Positions 1 through 8,727 of a stretch of 64,000 nucleotides of DNA are shown here, in pieces. Position numbers and translations under genes: made by a program. Positions within the stretch are counted from its first letter, which is position 1; each line of letters begins with the position of its first letter. The notes below the pieces were generated by a model, which saw only the letters and a list, made by a program, of their open reading frames with translations, ran no database searches and was not told the origin of the DNA. The DNA is from JALHFZ01 sp963674625. GTDB lineage: Bacteria > Synergistota > Synergistia > Synergistales > Aminobacteriaceae. The DNA lies in the NCBI GenBank assembly GCA_963674625.2, contig CAXXXO010000003.1, positions 595,696-659,695 of the forward strand, written 5' to 3'.

Positions 1-497
1 CCCATGATATCCCGGTAGAGCACTGCCCGCTGAAGAGCTTCTTCCTCTTTGCCCTGAAGAATCAGGGAGGGGATTTCTCCGGCGAGACAGGCCGAGGAGG
101 CGATAAGGCCCCCGGAGTATTTCGAAAGCAGGCCGTGGTCGATTCTCGGTTTTCCATAGAAACCATCGGTATAGGCGATGGATGAAAGTTTGACCAGGTT
201 GTGGTACCCCTCGTCGTTCTCCGCCAGAAGAATGAGGTGGAAATTCTTTCCCCGCCGCTCCCGGGAGGTGTGTCCTTCAGGGTCGACGTACATCTCGCAC
301 CCTATGATGGGGTTGATTCCCTTCCCCCTGCAGGCGTCGTAAAATTCCACCGCCCCGTACATGGCCCCGTGGTCCGTCATGGCTACCGCAGGCATACCGT
401 AGAGAGCAGCTTTTTCGGCAAGCTGACCGCACCGGATGGCGCCGTCGAGGAGACTGTATTCCGTGTGAACATGAAGGTGAACAAATTGCCGTGCCAT
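1..497 (-). CDS. dnaE: DNA polymerase III subunit alpha, N-terminal part (runs off the left edge)
   Basis: Catalytic subunit of the replicative polymerase. Only the N-terminal PHP domain is inside the window; the frame is open to base 1. Reading from ATG at 497, the N-terminus MARQFVHLHVHTEYSLLDG carries the HxHxxYS metal-binding motif, followed by AMTDHGAMYGA and the conserved IIGCEMYV stretch. An AGGAG lies 7 nt before the ATG. It sits 76 nt downstream of dnaX, so both DNA polymerase III genes are probably co-transcribed. Identification is firm; polymerase, HhH and OB domains lie outside the window. Confidence 0.93.
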   Translation of the reverse strand, partial: MARQFVHLHVHTEYSLLDGAIRCGQLAEKAALYGMPAVAMTDHGAMYGAVEFYDACRGKGINPIIGCEMYVDPEGHTSRERRGKNFHLILLAENDEGYHNLVKLSSIAYTDGFYGKPRIDHGLLSKYSGGLIASSACLAGEIPSLILQGKEEEALQRAVLYRDIM

Positions 498-573
498 ATA
501 TACGCTCCTGCCCGCCGAAAGGTCCTGTTTCGTCCTTTCAGCCGTCGGTTGAATTTTTGAAAACCCCTCCGGA

Positions 574-2337
574 CTAGTTCCGGCCGTCCTCTCCTATTTC
601 TTCCTCCGCGGCGCCTCCCTTTTTTATAAGGATCACTTCGCCGCTGCTCCATTTGAGCACCTCGTTCACCAATCCCTCGAAGGGAAGCTCGGAAATTTCG
701 CCCTCTTCGCCCGAACCGTTTCCATCCGGCCGGGGAAGGTTCTTCTCTTCCGGTGACTCGGCTTTTTCGCCGTTGACGCTGTCCGGAACTCTGAACATGG
801 GGAGGGGCGGCGTTTTGGCCTCCCGGGCTTTTTCGGCGGGGAGCGGATCGGGTATGGAGAGATCGGCTCCGCCGGTTCTTTTCTCGTCTTTCCAGGAGAG
901 GGAGAGTTCCACGCCGCTGCCGAAATGCTCTTCTATCCTCCGTCCGAGGGTGAAGGTGTTCCGCTCGGAGGAGAGGGCTTCGAAACAGTACCTCCTGTCC
1001 TCGGGGAACCGGAGAAAAAGCTTTCGCCCCGTAATGGCGATTTCCGTTTCGGCAAGGGCGCAGTAGAGCATGATGTCTTTTTCGAAAAGAATCTCCTCGA
1101 ATCTGCCCCATTCCTCTGCGGTGAGGGGAAAAGGCCCCGGGCTCTTTTCCTCCGGAAGGGCCTCTGCTGAAGGGGAGGGGCGGAGGGATTCTTCCTTTTC
1201 CGTCCTTTCCGGCCGCGGCGTTTCTCTTTCCGCCGGCTGCCGGGTTTTCTCCCGAAACATCTCATGGGCCTTCGAGGCAAGAAGACCCGACAGAACGTCA
1301 AAACGGAGCCCCGAGCGAAGCTGGGGAATGAGCCTCGAGCAGAAGAGCATCATCTCCCCGAGGTCGTCGGCCTTCCATCTCTTCCCTTCCTCGAGAAGAA
1401 AGTTTTTTTCGCTTTCAGGAAGGGCCAGTGAGTCGAGGACGGAACTTCCCCACTGCCGAAGGACCCACAGGTTGCGGAAGAGAAGGAAAATTCCCTCCAC
1501 CACCCTCTGGGGGGACGCCCCCTTCCTGAACATCTCCTCGAGAAGCAGGAACGGGGAGGGAGAGTCGCTTCGGAGGGACGAAATCCAGTTTTCCAGCTCT
1601 CCCAGGGTTCCTCCTCCGAGAAGACGGGAAACTCCCTCGGAGGTCAGCTCTCCTCCGGAGAGGGAGAGGGCCTGCTCCATCAGGGAGAGGGCATCCCGCA
1701 GGGCACCGTCGGACTGACGGGCGATCTCCCTGAGGGCGTCTTCTTCCGGAGAGATTCCTTCGCTGCGGGCAACCTCGGCCAGGCGCTCGGCGATGTCCTC
1801 TACGGAGATCCGGCGGAATGGGATGTGCTGGCATCGGGAGCGGATCGTGGCCGGAACCTTCTGGGGTTCCGTCGTGGCGAGGATGAAGACGACGAAGGAA
1901 GGGGGCTCCTCAAGGGTCTTCAGCAGGGCGTTGAAGGCTGAGATGGAGAGCATGTGGACTTCGTCGATGATGTACACTTTCCAGCGGGATGAGAAAGGGG
2001 CCAGGGAAACGTGGGTTTTGAGTTCGCGGATTTCCTCCACGCCGTTGTTCGACGCGCCGTCGATTTCGACTACGTCGAGGCTGTTTCCCGATTTTATCTC
2101 CACGCAGTTTGCGCATTTTCCGCAGGGCTCTCCGTCCGTCGGATCCGCGCAGTTGACCGCGGCGGCAAGGAGACGGGCCATGGAGGTTTTTCCGCACCCT
2201 CTCGGTCCGGAAAAAAGATAGGCGTGCCCCGTCTGCCCCCGCAGAAGGGCTTTCTGCAGTACATCCACGGCCATGTTCTGTCCTTTTACGTCGCGGAAAG
2301 TCCTGGGACGATATCGTCTGTACAAGGAGACTGACAA
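574..2337 (-). CDS. dnaX: DNA polymerase III subunit gamma/tau (clamp loader)
   Basis: AAA+ clamp-loader ATPase. From the start: LYRRYRPRTF box, Walker A GPRGCGKT, a zinc module (C-x8-C-x2-C-x2-C), Walker B IIDEVHML, and sensor 1 LATTEPQKVP with the arginine finger in RSRCQHIPF. The C-terminal third is charged and Pro/Glu-rich, as in tau tails. I choose TTG at 2337 (587 aa): an AGGGGGA sits about 8 nt upstream and the family N-terminus SLYRRYRP begins there. A longer frame to 2385 lacks homology. I saw no obvious slippery run for a programmed frameshift. Confidence 0.95.
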   Translation of the reverse strand: MSVSLYRRYRPRTFRDVKGQNMAVDVLQKALLRGQTGHAYLFSGPRGCGKTSMARLLAAAVNCADPTDGEPCGKCANCVEIKSGNSLDVVEIDGASNNGVEEIRELKTHVSLAPFSSRWKVYIIDEVHMLSISAFNALLKTLEEPPSFVVFILATTEPQKVPATIRSRCQHIPFRRISVEDIAERLAEVARSEGISPEEDALREIARQSDGALRDALSLMEQALSLSGGELTSEGVSRLLGGGTLGELENWISSLRSDSPSPFLLLEEMFRKGASPQRVVEGIFLLFRNLWVLRQWGSSVLDSLALPESEKNFLLEEGKRWKADDLGEMMLFCSRLIPQLRSGLRFDVLSGLLASKAHEMFREKTRQPAERETPRPERTEKEESLRPSPSAEALPEEKSPGPFPLTAEEWGRFEEILFEKDIMLYCALAETEIAITGRKLFLRFPEDRRYCFEALSSERNTFTLGRRIEEHFGSGVELSLSWKDEKRTGGADLSIPDPLPAEKAREAKTPPLPMFRVPDSVNGEKAESPEEKNLPRPDGNGSGEEGEISELPFEGLVNEVLKWSSGEVILIKKGGAAEEEIGEDGRN

Positions 2338-2462
2338 CGGTTCTTCCCCCTTCAAAACAAAATCCGCATCCCCCGAAACTCTCACCGGAGGCTAGGCCAT
2401 ATCTGCCCTTCCCTGAAAGCAGAAGGAATAAAACAAATCACCCTGCTATTCTACAACAATTC

Positions 2463-3362
2463 TTACCGGAGATAATGGGCCCCGGGATGGATATCCCGGG
2501 CTTTTCCGAGGGAACGGACGAGGGCGTTTCGAAAAGACTCCAGGGAGGCGGCGCCTTGTGGAAGCGGCTCGGCTGCCAGGAGAGCGGGGCCGACCCGAAG
2601 GGTTGAAATCCCCTTCAGGGAGAAAACTTCTATTTCATAGGGCGGCGTCTCCATCTGCAGATTCGTATCGATCTTCGCCGAGATCTCCGCCAGCAGCGCC
2701 CTGTTTTCCCTGCTCCTGGGCAGGGACCAGACGGCTTCCCCGTCCACCAGAAGGGAAAGCCTGTCGCCCTCCTCCCCGATGCCCGGACGGAGAAGATGGA
2801 GAGCAGTCTTCCTCTGCACGGGAAACCCTTTTTCCCGGGCTATCTCGAGAAGCCAGGCGATTCTCTCCGAGAGTTCAGGGTGGGTCATGAACACTCCCGG
2901 GTCGAAGTAGGGGTGTTTGAGCTGATCGTAGGCCATGGCCTCAAGGGAAGTGATCATGGCGGCGGGGGGAAAGCCGGCCGCCTCGAGAATGCGGAAACCC
3001 TCCCTGTCGGCCTCTCTTTCGAGGTCTTTGCCGTAGGCATTGGTCACTGCAACCTGGGCGAGGTTTGTGAGGATCATGGGGCCCGCGCTCCCCTGGCTCG
3101 CCACGAGGAGCAGAAGGGCCGCAAGGGAAATCTTCGACGACCGGGCGGTCTGGATTACGACATGGCCTTTGTCCGCATGGATAAGTTCGTGGGCGAGAAT
3201 GGCGGCGAGCTCCCCGTCGGTCCGGAGAAAATCAATGATTCCCGTAGTGAAATAGATCCTTCCGCCGGGAAGACTGAAGGCGTTGATCATTTCATCCCGT
3301 ATTATTTTAATCTCATAGGGAAGAGGGCGGGACATGAGAGGAAGAAATCTGTTGAGAAGCAT
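2463..3362 (-). CDS. M48-family zinc metalloprotease, TPR-less BepA/Loi-like; true start upstream
   Basis: Probable exported peptidase. HELIHADKGH is the HExxH zinc motif, and EREADREGF supplies the third ligand. The coordinates use the first ATG (299 aa), but homology-like sequence continues upstream in frame: ALGEKAAAEIEEKW and SDPSLNARLA are typical of the region before the catalytic core. Before that comes a hydrophobic stretch ending LFFFC, which looks like a signal or lipoprotein leader. No ATG, GTG or TTG lies between 3363 and the in-frame TAG at 3555-3557, which is also the flgN stop. The start could be ATA at 3518 or ATT at 3500, or a base may be missing in the T run. Confidence 0.85.
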   Translation of the reverse strand: MLLNRFLPLMSRPLPYEIKIIRDEMINAFSLPGGRIYFTTGIIDFLRTDGELAAILAHELIHADKGHVVIQTARSSKISLAALLLLVASQGSAGPMILTNLAQVAVTNAYGKDLEREADREGFRILEAAGFPPAAMITSLEAMAYDQLKHPYFDPGVFMTHPELSERIAWLLEIAREKGFPVQRKTALHLLRPGIGEEGDRLSLLVDGEAVWSLPRSRENRALLAEISAKIDTNLQMETPPYEIEVFSLKGISTLRVGPALLAAEPLPQGAASLESFRNALVRSLGKARDIHPGAHYLR

Positions 3363-3554
3363 AGCCAGCCGCGCGTTCAGCGAGGGATCGGACTGAACTT
3401 CCCATTTTTCTTCTATTTCGGCCGCCGCTTTCTCCCCGAGGGCAATCTCCCTGTCTATCTGCGCCCCTTCTCCGGTAAGGCAGAAAAAAAAGAGAAAAAT
3501 AAAGGATGCGGCCGCTATTCGAAAAAATGAATTCCCAGACCGTGTTTTTTTTAT

Positions 3555-4016
3555 CTAGATCAGCCCTCCGTTTGCGGAATACCCCCGGACCGCTTTCTTG
3601 CCTCGGGACAGCTGAAGCATCTGCATGCGAAGATCCTTGACATGGGCTTCGAGAAGCTCCTGAACCTTCATCTCCTCCTCCAGAACGCCCTTTGCCGTGT
3701 CCCTGATAACCGCCAGGGACGACTTCAGCTCAGAGGTTCCTGAATTTCCGAGAAGGTTGCCGATCTTTTCCCAGAAAGAAGGGCCTTCCCTTCCCTCTTC
3801 AAGGCCGATTCCGCCGCAGAAGAAATTCCATCCTTCCTGGATCCGCTCCTGGCGGGAAATGACATCCTGCTTGTCGGCGAGGATGGAGAGAAGAGACTCC
3901 ATATTTCCGGATGACACGCATTCATTTTCCTGCCGTACAAGGACGGCAAGTTCGTTGTAGAGGGCAAGTTCGGAGGAAACGAGGGAGGAAAGATCCGTTT
4001 CAAAATCAGCCGGCAA
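3555..4016 (-). CDS. flgN: FlgN-like flagellar export chaperone
   Basis: Small helical protein (153 aa from TTG) resembling FlgN, the chaperone that protects hook-junction proteins FlgK/FlgL before export. Visible features are a heptad-rich N-terminal half (LSSLVSSELALYNELAVLV) and a C-terminal helix (MKVQELLEAHVKDLRMQML). I prefer TTG at 4016, with GGAGGGGG 8 nt upstream, over ATG at 4085, which would overlap fliS by 80 nt. The preferred start overlaps the fliS stop by 11 nt, implying translational coupling. Assignment rests on helical pattern and the fliS neighbour, so it is less certain than fliS. Confidence 0.7.
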   Translation of the reverse strand: MPADFETDLSSLVSSELALYNELAVLVRQENECVSSGNMESLLSILADKQDVISRQERIQEGWNFFCGGIGLEEGREGPSFWEKIGNLLGNSGTSELKSSLAVIRDTAKGVLEEEMKVQELLEAHVKDLRMQMLQLSRGKKAVRGYSANGGLI

Positions 4017-4494
4017 TATTGAGACCCCCTCCGGAAAGAGCTCCGACCGGCTGCCCGGCCCGGGGAGAATTCTGCCGGACTGCATGTTCCTTCGGAACGG
4101 GGTTTTCCGCAGCCAGCTTTGCTGCCGCTTCCTCCCACACTGCCTTCAGTTCTTCGAGCATTGAGCGGACGACGGCGATTTTTTCTCCGTCCCTTCCGAC
4201 ACTGGCCTCGACGAGAAGAAGATACATAAAGTCATAGAGCTGCATGAGGCTTCTGGCCACGTCCCCGCCGGTCTCCATATTGAGAGTGACCATAAGTTCG
4301 CGAAGCACATCCTGGGCTTTTTTTATGTGGTTGTTCACATCCTCGGGAGTTCCGCCCTTCAAAGTCCCTTCGGCGTTTCTGCACGCCCGGATGCCGATCT
4401 CGTAGGTGAGGAGAAGCAGCTGCTCCTTCGATGCCGTATTGACCCGTGTGGCAAGATAGACTGCCTGGGCGTTCTGTCCGTTTTTCACGTCCAT
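4006..4494 (-). CDS. fliS: Flagellar secretion chaperone FliS
   Basis: Binds the flagellin C-terminus and keeps it unpolymerised before export. The N-terminus NAQAVYLATRVNTASKEQLL matches the FliS signature (Y-x-x-x-x-V-x-T-A-s-x-x-x-L-v-x-x-L-Y/T-E), with a downstream LTYEIGIRACR helix. It is 162 aa; the extra Pro/Gly-rich tail after about residue 130 is longer than usual. GGAGGGGG precedes the ATG. No other flagellar genes lie in the window, so this is a detached flagellar pair in front of a sugar kinase gene. Confidence 0.85.
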   Translation of the reverse strand: MDVKNGQNAQAVYLATRVNTASKEQLLLLTYEIGIRACRNAEGTLKGGTPEDVNNHIKKAQDVLRELMVTLNMETGGDVARSLMQLYDFMYLLLVEASVGRDGEKIAVVRSMLEELKAVWEEAAAKLAAENPVPKEHAVRQNSPRAGQPVGALSGGGLNIAG

Positions 4495-4584
4495 AGGGAA
4501 AGAACCCCCTCCTTTCTCTCCCTCTTGTTTCGGCGAAAGGGAGAAAAAACATTACGGAGCACGTCTCCTCTCCGGGCCATTTTC

Positions 4585-5517
4585 TCAGGAAAGCCTCTCG
4601 ATTTCGACCTTTGGAATGAACTCCTCGACTGACTGCCTGTTCCGTATCCCCTTGCCGGTATGGGTCGCGCTTTCCCAGGCCGAAGCCATGGAGAAACGGA
4701 TGGAATCCTCCACGGACATCTTCTCTTCATGGGCAACAATGAAACCCGCAAGAAGGGCGTCGCTCGCCGTAAAGATGGAGCGGACGCTCTTTCTGTCCGC
4801 AAGGGCGAGGTAAATCCCTTCGGGAGAAAAGAAAACGTCGCCGTAGGTGCGGTAGGAGGCCACAGCCCACTCGACTCCCCGTGCATGAAACTTCGATACT
4901 TCGTCGATGAGATAATCAAGAGAGGAAAGGGATGTGCCGAGGACTTTCGACATGAACCGGTGGTCGAGTTTCAGTACCGTCGGGCCGGCGTCGAGGGCCG
5001 AAAGAAGAGGCGGCCCGGCGGCGTCGACTATGGTGGGGATGGAGTGCTCCTTCGCGAGGGCAATAAATTCGCCGAATATTCCCTCGGGCACCCCCGGAGG
5101 AATGGACCCCCCCATGACCACCATCCGCGTCCGGGGAAGGATGCGGGCATAGACTTTCCGCAGACGGTCAACTGCCTCCGGGGGGATGCGGGGGCCCTTT
5201 TCGGATATCCCCGTCTCCACGTTTCCCGTCTCGTCGATGACGTACATGTTCGTCCGGGTTTCTCCCTGCACATGGACGAAATTCGTGGGAATGCGGTTTC
5301 TCCTCATGACATCCCGGATGTACTCGCCGTTGAAGCCAGCGAGGAATCCCGTAGCGGTCGAGGTGTAGCCGTACTGGGACAGAAGCATGGAAATATTGAT
5401 CCCCTTGCCTCCGGGAGAGCGGCTGCTTTTCGTGGTTCGAAACCATCCGCCAGGGCGGAATTCCGGAACGAAATATTCCTCGTCCACGGCAGGATTGAGG
5501 GTAACCGTCAGAATCAT
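4585..5517 (-). CDS. PfkB-family sugar kinase (FruK/LacC-like) with altered signature motifs
   Basis: Ribokinase-fold protein, 310 aa, closest in outline to 1-phosphofructokinase/tagatose-6-phosphate kinase. The first PfkB region is present (MILTVTLNPAVDEEY, and the SPGGKGINIS glycine motif). The C-terminal signature, usually GAGD, reads TASD: the catalytic Asp remains but the anion-hole Gly-Ala-Gly is lost. The usual KPN-x-x-E region reads KLDHRFMSK. Substrate and activity are therefore doubtful. It has a strong GGAGGAG site and stands behind the trxB terminator, so it is probably expressed separately. No PTS or fructose genes are nearby. Confidence 0.75.
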   Translation of the reverse strand: MILTVTLNPAVDEEYFVPEFRPGGWFRTTKSSRSPGGKGINISMLLSQYGYTSTATGFLAGFNGEYIRDVMRRNRIPTNFVHVQGETRTNMYVIDETGNVETGISEKGPRIPPEAVDRLRKVYARILPRTRMVVMGGSIPPGVPEGIFGEFIALAKEHSIPTIVDAAGPPLLSALDAGPTVLKLDHRFMSKVLGTSLSSLDYLIDEVSKFHARGVEWAVASYRTYGDVFFSPEGIYLALADRKSVRSIFTASDALLAGFIVAHEEKMSVEDSIRFSMASAWESATHTGKGIRNRQSVEEFIPKVEIERLS

Positions 5518-5533
5518 GGCGCTCTCCTCCCAT

Positions 5534-5570
5534 AAAAAAGAGGGACGGGAAAATTGTTTTCCTGCCCCTC
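5534..5570 (-). terminator. Rho-independent terminator after trxB
   Basis: On the minus strand, GAGGGGCAGGAAAA and TTTTCCCGTCCCTC pair with two small mismatches around a CAA loop, followed by six T. It lies between the trxB stop and the PfkB start and should separate the two units. Confidence 0.75.
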
Positions 5571-5576
5571 GGTCAA

Positions 5577-6770
5577 TCAGCTCTTCTTTACAAAAGCGAG
5601 AATGTCCTCGACTGATGAAACGGCCTTCACGTCCTTGACGACGCCGGAGCCGAGAAGGACCACGGCAGGCAGGGAGTCGAGATGGAGTTTCCTGGACATG
5701 CGCTCGTTTCTGTAGCCGTCGATGAGGACGACTTTTTTTCCGTCTTTTTCCGCCCTGGCCGCAGCATCGTCAGCCATTTTCACCTGGTCGCGGTCGATGC
5801 TCGAGTAGAAAAGGGCGGTGACTTTCTCGGGCTCGAGAAGGGTTTTTCTGAGATGAACCTGCTCGTTGATGTAGGCAGAGGCACTCATGGCGGCGATGGC
5901 TCCGTCGGAGGAGGCCGTCACGACCTGCCGCAGGCCCTTGTTCCGGATATCTCCCGCCGCGAAAAGCCCCTCCACGGAGGTCTCCATCTCGTCGTTCGTC
6001 TCGATCCAGCCGCCCTTTGCGGCCTTCACGAGCCCTTTGACGGCCTCATCGTGGGGGGCCTGCCCTACGAACATGAAGACCCCCGCCACCGGAAGGTTCG
6101 AGGTCTCGCCGGTCTTCTGGTTCCGGAGGACGAGGTTTTCCACCATGCCATCCCCTTCGATCCGTTCCACGACCGTATTCCACACGGGGACGATCTTCGG
6201 GTTGGAAAGGGCCCGTTCGATGGCGGCCCGGTCCGCCCGGAATTCGTCCCGGCGGTGAATGATGTATACCTTCGAGGCGAAGTTGGTGAGGTAGTCGCCC
6301 TCTTCCACGGCGCTGTTGCCGCCGCCCACGACGGCAATCTCTTCACCCTCGAAGAAGGCTCCGTCGCATACGGCGCAGTAGCTCACTCCCTGGCCGATAT
6401 GCTCGGCCTCCCCTTCGCACCCCAGCCTGCGGAAGAAAGCCCCTGTGGCGACAATGACCGCTTCGGCCTCCACATCTCCCTTGTCCGTCACGACGATTTT
6501 CCTGTCATCCCTGAGTTCGATCCGCTGAACATCCGCATCCCGGAATTCAGTCTTGAACTTTTCGGCGTGAGCCCGGAACATCTGTCCCAGCTCCGGTCCG
6601 GTTGCGTGCTGCACGCCGGGCCAATTTTCGATCTCCTCGGTGATATTGATCTGGCCGCCGGGAACTCCCTTTTCGATAAGAAGGACGTCAAGTCCCGCCC
6701 GTTTTCCGTAGATAGCCGCCGTAAGGCCGGCAGGACCGGCACCGATGATGACCAGTTCTCTTTTTTCCAT
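5577..6770 (-). CDS. trxB: Thioredoxin reductase with extra C-terminal thioredoxin-fold-like domain
   Basis: FAD/NADPH-dependent reductase of thioredoxin. The FAD Rossmann motif GAGPAGLTAA is at residues 10-20, the redox pair CAVC at about 134-137, the NADPH motif VVGGGNSAVEEG after it, and the second FAD motif LFAAGDI near residue 285. The canonical enzyme ends near residue 310. Here about 85 more residues follow (VTALFYSSIDRDQVK, VVLIDGYRNERMSRKL, LPAVVLLGSG), patterned like a thioredoxin/glutaredoxin fold but without any CxxC. A GGAGG site is 10-14 nt upstream. It may be a structural remnant or a docking domain. Confidence 0.93.
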   Translation of the reverse strand: MEKRELVIIGAGPAGLTAAIYGKRAGLDVLLIEKGVPGGQINITEEIENWPGVQHATGPELGQMFRAHAEKFKTEFRDADVQRIELRDDRKIVVTDKGDVEAEAVIVATGAFFRRLGCEGEAEHIGQGVSYCAVCDGAFFEGEEIAVVGGGNSAVEEGDYLTNFASKVYIIHRRDEFRADRAAIERALSNPKIVPVWNTVVERIEGDGMVENLVLRNQKTGETSNLPVAGVFMFVGQAPHDEAVKGLVKAAKGGWIETNDEMETSVEGLFAAGDIRNKGLRQVVTASSDGAIAAMSASAYINEQVHLRKTLLEPEKVTALFYSSIDRDQVKMADDAAARAEKDGKKVVLIDGYRNERMSRKLHLDSLPAVVLLGSGVVKDVKAVSSVEDILAFVKKS

Positions 6771-6809
6771 ATTTTATTCTCCTCCGCGGGTAAAGTGACT
6801 TTTTAAAAA

Positions 6810-7649
6810 TTATACACGAACCCAGAGTATCGAGCGAGGTTTGTTTTGAAGGTCGGGGAAAATTCCCCTGCATTCCAGTGAAGACGGCGCAATTTGCCTC
6901 AGCCGCTCCGCCTGTTCCCCGTCCCCGATTTCGAAGAGCACCCTTCCTCCTTTCCGGACTCTCCCGGGACCCCATGCAAAAAGCGCGCGGTACCAGTCCA
7001 GACCGTCAGGACCTCCGTCAAGGGCACCGGCTGGTTCGAAACGGACCTCCTTCTGAAGGCAGGGAAGCTCGGAAGAGGGAATATAGGGAGGGTTGCTCAC
7101 GAGGAGATCGAGAGAGCCTTCTGCGCAGGGGATGTCCTGCGGGGTGCGGGAGTGCCACAGGAGGCAGCGGTCAAGACATCCGTACCTCCCGAGATTTTTC
7201 CAGGCCGTGAAAAGGGCGGCGGGATTCACGTCCGCTGCGATCCCCCTGGCCGCGGGTCTTTGGGCCAGTAGAGAAAGGGCGATGCACCCCGTCCCCGTTC
7301 CCCAGTCGAGAAAGGCGCCTCCGGAAAAATCTTCCAGGGCCTTCTCCACGAGGAGTTCCGTTTCAGGCCGGGGGATGAGAACATTTTCGGCCACTGCCAC
7401 CGTGCGCCCGTAAAAATCCCATTCGCCGAGGAGATACTGAAGGGGACGGCCCCCTGCCCTTTCCCGGGCCACGCGGTAAAGCCACCCGGCCTTTTCTGAA
7501 GAAAGAGGATTGTCCGGACGGGAAAGAATTTCGCCGAGGGACACTTCCGCGGCGGCGCAGAGAAGGATATCCGCCTCCCTTTCGGGGAAGTCCGCTCCCC
7601 CGGCTGAAAGAATGCGGCGGGCGAGAAGCCGTGCCTCCCGAAGCGTCAC
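6810..7649 (-). CDS. prmC: Release factor glutamine N5-methyltransferase PrmC/HemK
   Basis: SAM-dependent methyltransferase that modifies the Gln of the GGQ motif in RF1/RF2. It has an N-terminal helical domain, the SAM loop FLDWGTGTGCIALSLL, and the diagnostic NPPY (LLVSNPPYIPSSEL). It is 279 aa, normal length. The GTG start lies 4 nt after the prfA stop, so the enzyme is coupled to its substrate gene. Confidence 0.95.
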   Translation of the reverse strand: MTLREARLLARRILSAGGADFPEREADILLCAAAEVSLGEILSRPDNPLSSEKAGWLYRVARERAGGRPLQYLLGEWDFYGRTVAVAENVLIPRPETELLVEKALEDFSGGAFLDWGTGTGCIALSLLAQRPAARGIAADVNPAALFTAWKNLGRYGCLDRCLLWHSRTPQDIPCAEGSLDLLVSNPPYIPSSELPCLQKEVRFEPAGALDGGPDGLDWYRALFAWGPGRVRKGGRVLFEIGDGEQAERLRQIAPSSLECRGIFPDLQNKPRSILWVRV

Positions 7650-7653
7650 GTCC

Positions 7654-8727
7654 TCACCCTTCGATGGAATGAAGCCTCTCCGTCTGGTCAGCCACAGTCA
7701 TGGCGTCCACCAGGTCGTAGATGTCCCCGTCCAGATACTGGTCAAGCTTGTAGAGGGTCACTCCGACCCTGTGGTCCGTAATTCTGTTCTGGGAAAAATT
7801 ATAGGTCCGGATACGCTCTGAACGGTCTCCGGTGCCGATCTGGCCTCTCCGCTCGGAGGCCACTTCATCGTTTTGCTTCTGAAGCTCGAGATCGTAGAGT
7901 TTCGTCTTGAGATAGGCCATGGCCTTTACGCGGTTCTTGAGCTGGGAGCGCTCATCCTGGCAGGTGACCACGACTCCCGTGGGTATATGGGTAATGCGCA
8001 CGGCCGAATCGGTCATGTTCACGTGCTGGCCGCCCGCGCCGCTCGAACGGTAGGTATCGATGCGAAGGTCTTCCGTACTGATCCTGAGGTCCACGTCTTC
8101 CGCCTCGGGAAGGACCGCTACGGTAGCGGTGGAGGTGTGTATCCGTCCTCCTGCCTCCGTGGCGGGCACCCTCTGTACCCGGTGAACGCCGCTTTCGAAC
8201 TTCAGCTTGCTGTAGGCGCCCGAACCGTCGACCCGGAAGATGATTTCCTTGTATCCCCCGATCCCCGTCTCGTTGTAGTCGATAACCTCGGTTTTCCACC
8301 CCTCCCGCTCGGCGAAGCGGCAGTACATGCGGAAGAGATCGGCGGCGAAGAGGGCGGCTTCCTCGCCGCCGGCCCCTCCGCGAATCTCCATGATGACGCT
8401 TTTTTCGTCATTCGGGTCCTCGGGCAGAAGAAGGATTTTCAGCTCTTGTTCCGCCGCCTCGAGCAGCGGTTCCTTCAGGCTGATTTCCTCTTTGGCCAGT
8501 TCGTGCATCTCCTCGTCTTCGCCGTGAAGAAGAGATTTCGCCTCCTCTATCTCCGAGGAGAGCTTCCGGAATTCCCGGAATTTCGACACCACGGGCTGCA
8601 GGCGGGAATGTTTTTTCGCCAGTGCCTGAAGCTCCTTCCGGTCTTTCTGAAGGGCCGGGTCAGCCATTTTTTGCTCTGCGGCCTCGTAATCCCCCTCGAG
8701 TTCGGTCAGTTTGTCGGCATAATTCAT
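7654..8727 (-). CDS. prfA: Peptide chain release factor 1
   Basis: Terminates translation at UAA/UAG. It is 357 aa with a coiled N-terminal domain, the PCRF region (VIMEIRGGAGGEEAALFA), and the catalytic SSGAGGQHVN, whose GGQ glutamine is the PrmC target. The ATG overlaps the stop of the DUF1385 gene as ATGA. GGAG lies about 9 nt before the start. Confidence 0.96.
   Translation of the reverse strand: MNYADKLTELEGDYEAAEQKMADPALQKDRKELQALAKKHSRLQPVVSKFREFRKLSSEIEEAKSLLHGEDEEMHELAKEEISLKEPLLEAAEQELKILLLPEDPNDEKSVIMEIRGGAGGEEAALFAADLFRMYCRFAEREGWKTEVIDYNETGIGGYKEIIFRVDGSGAYSKLKFESGVHRVQRVPATEAGGRIHTSTATVAVLPEAEDVDLRISTEDLRIDTYRSSGAGGQHVNMTDSAVRITHIPTGVVVTCQDERSQLKNRVKAMAYLKTKLYDLELQKQNDEVASERRGQIGTGDRSERIRTYNFSQNRITDHRVGVTLYKLDQYLDGDIYDLVDAMTVADQTERLHSIEG

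Noticed and set aside
574..2337. Programmed frameshift in dnaX
   Set aside because: No A-rich slippery heptamer with a following stem was apparent; tau-only expression cannot be excluded.
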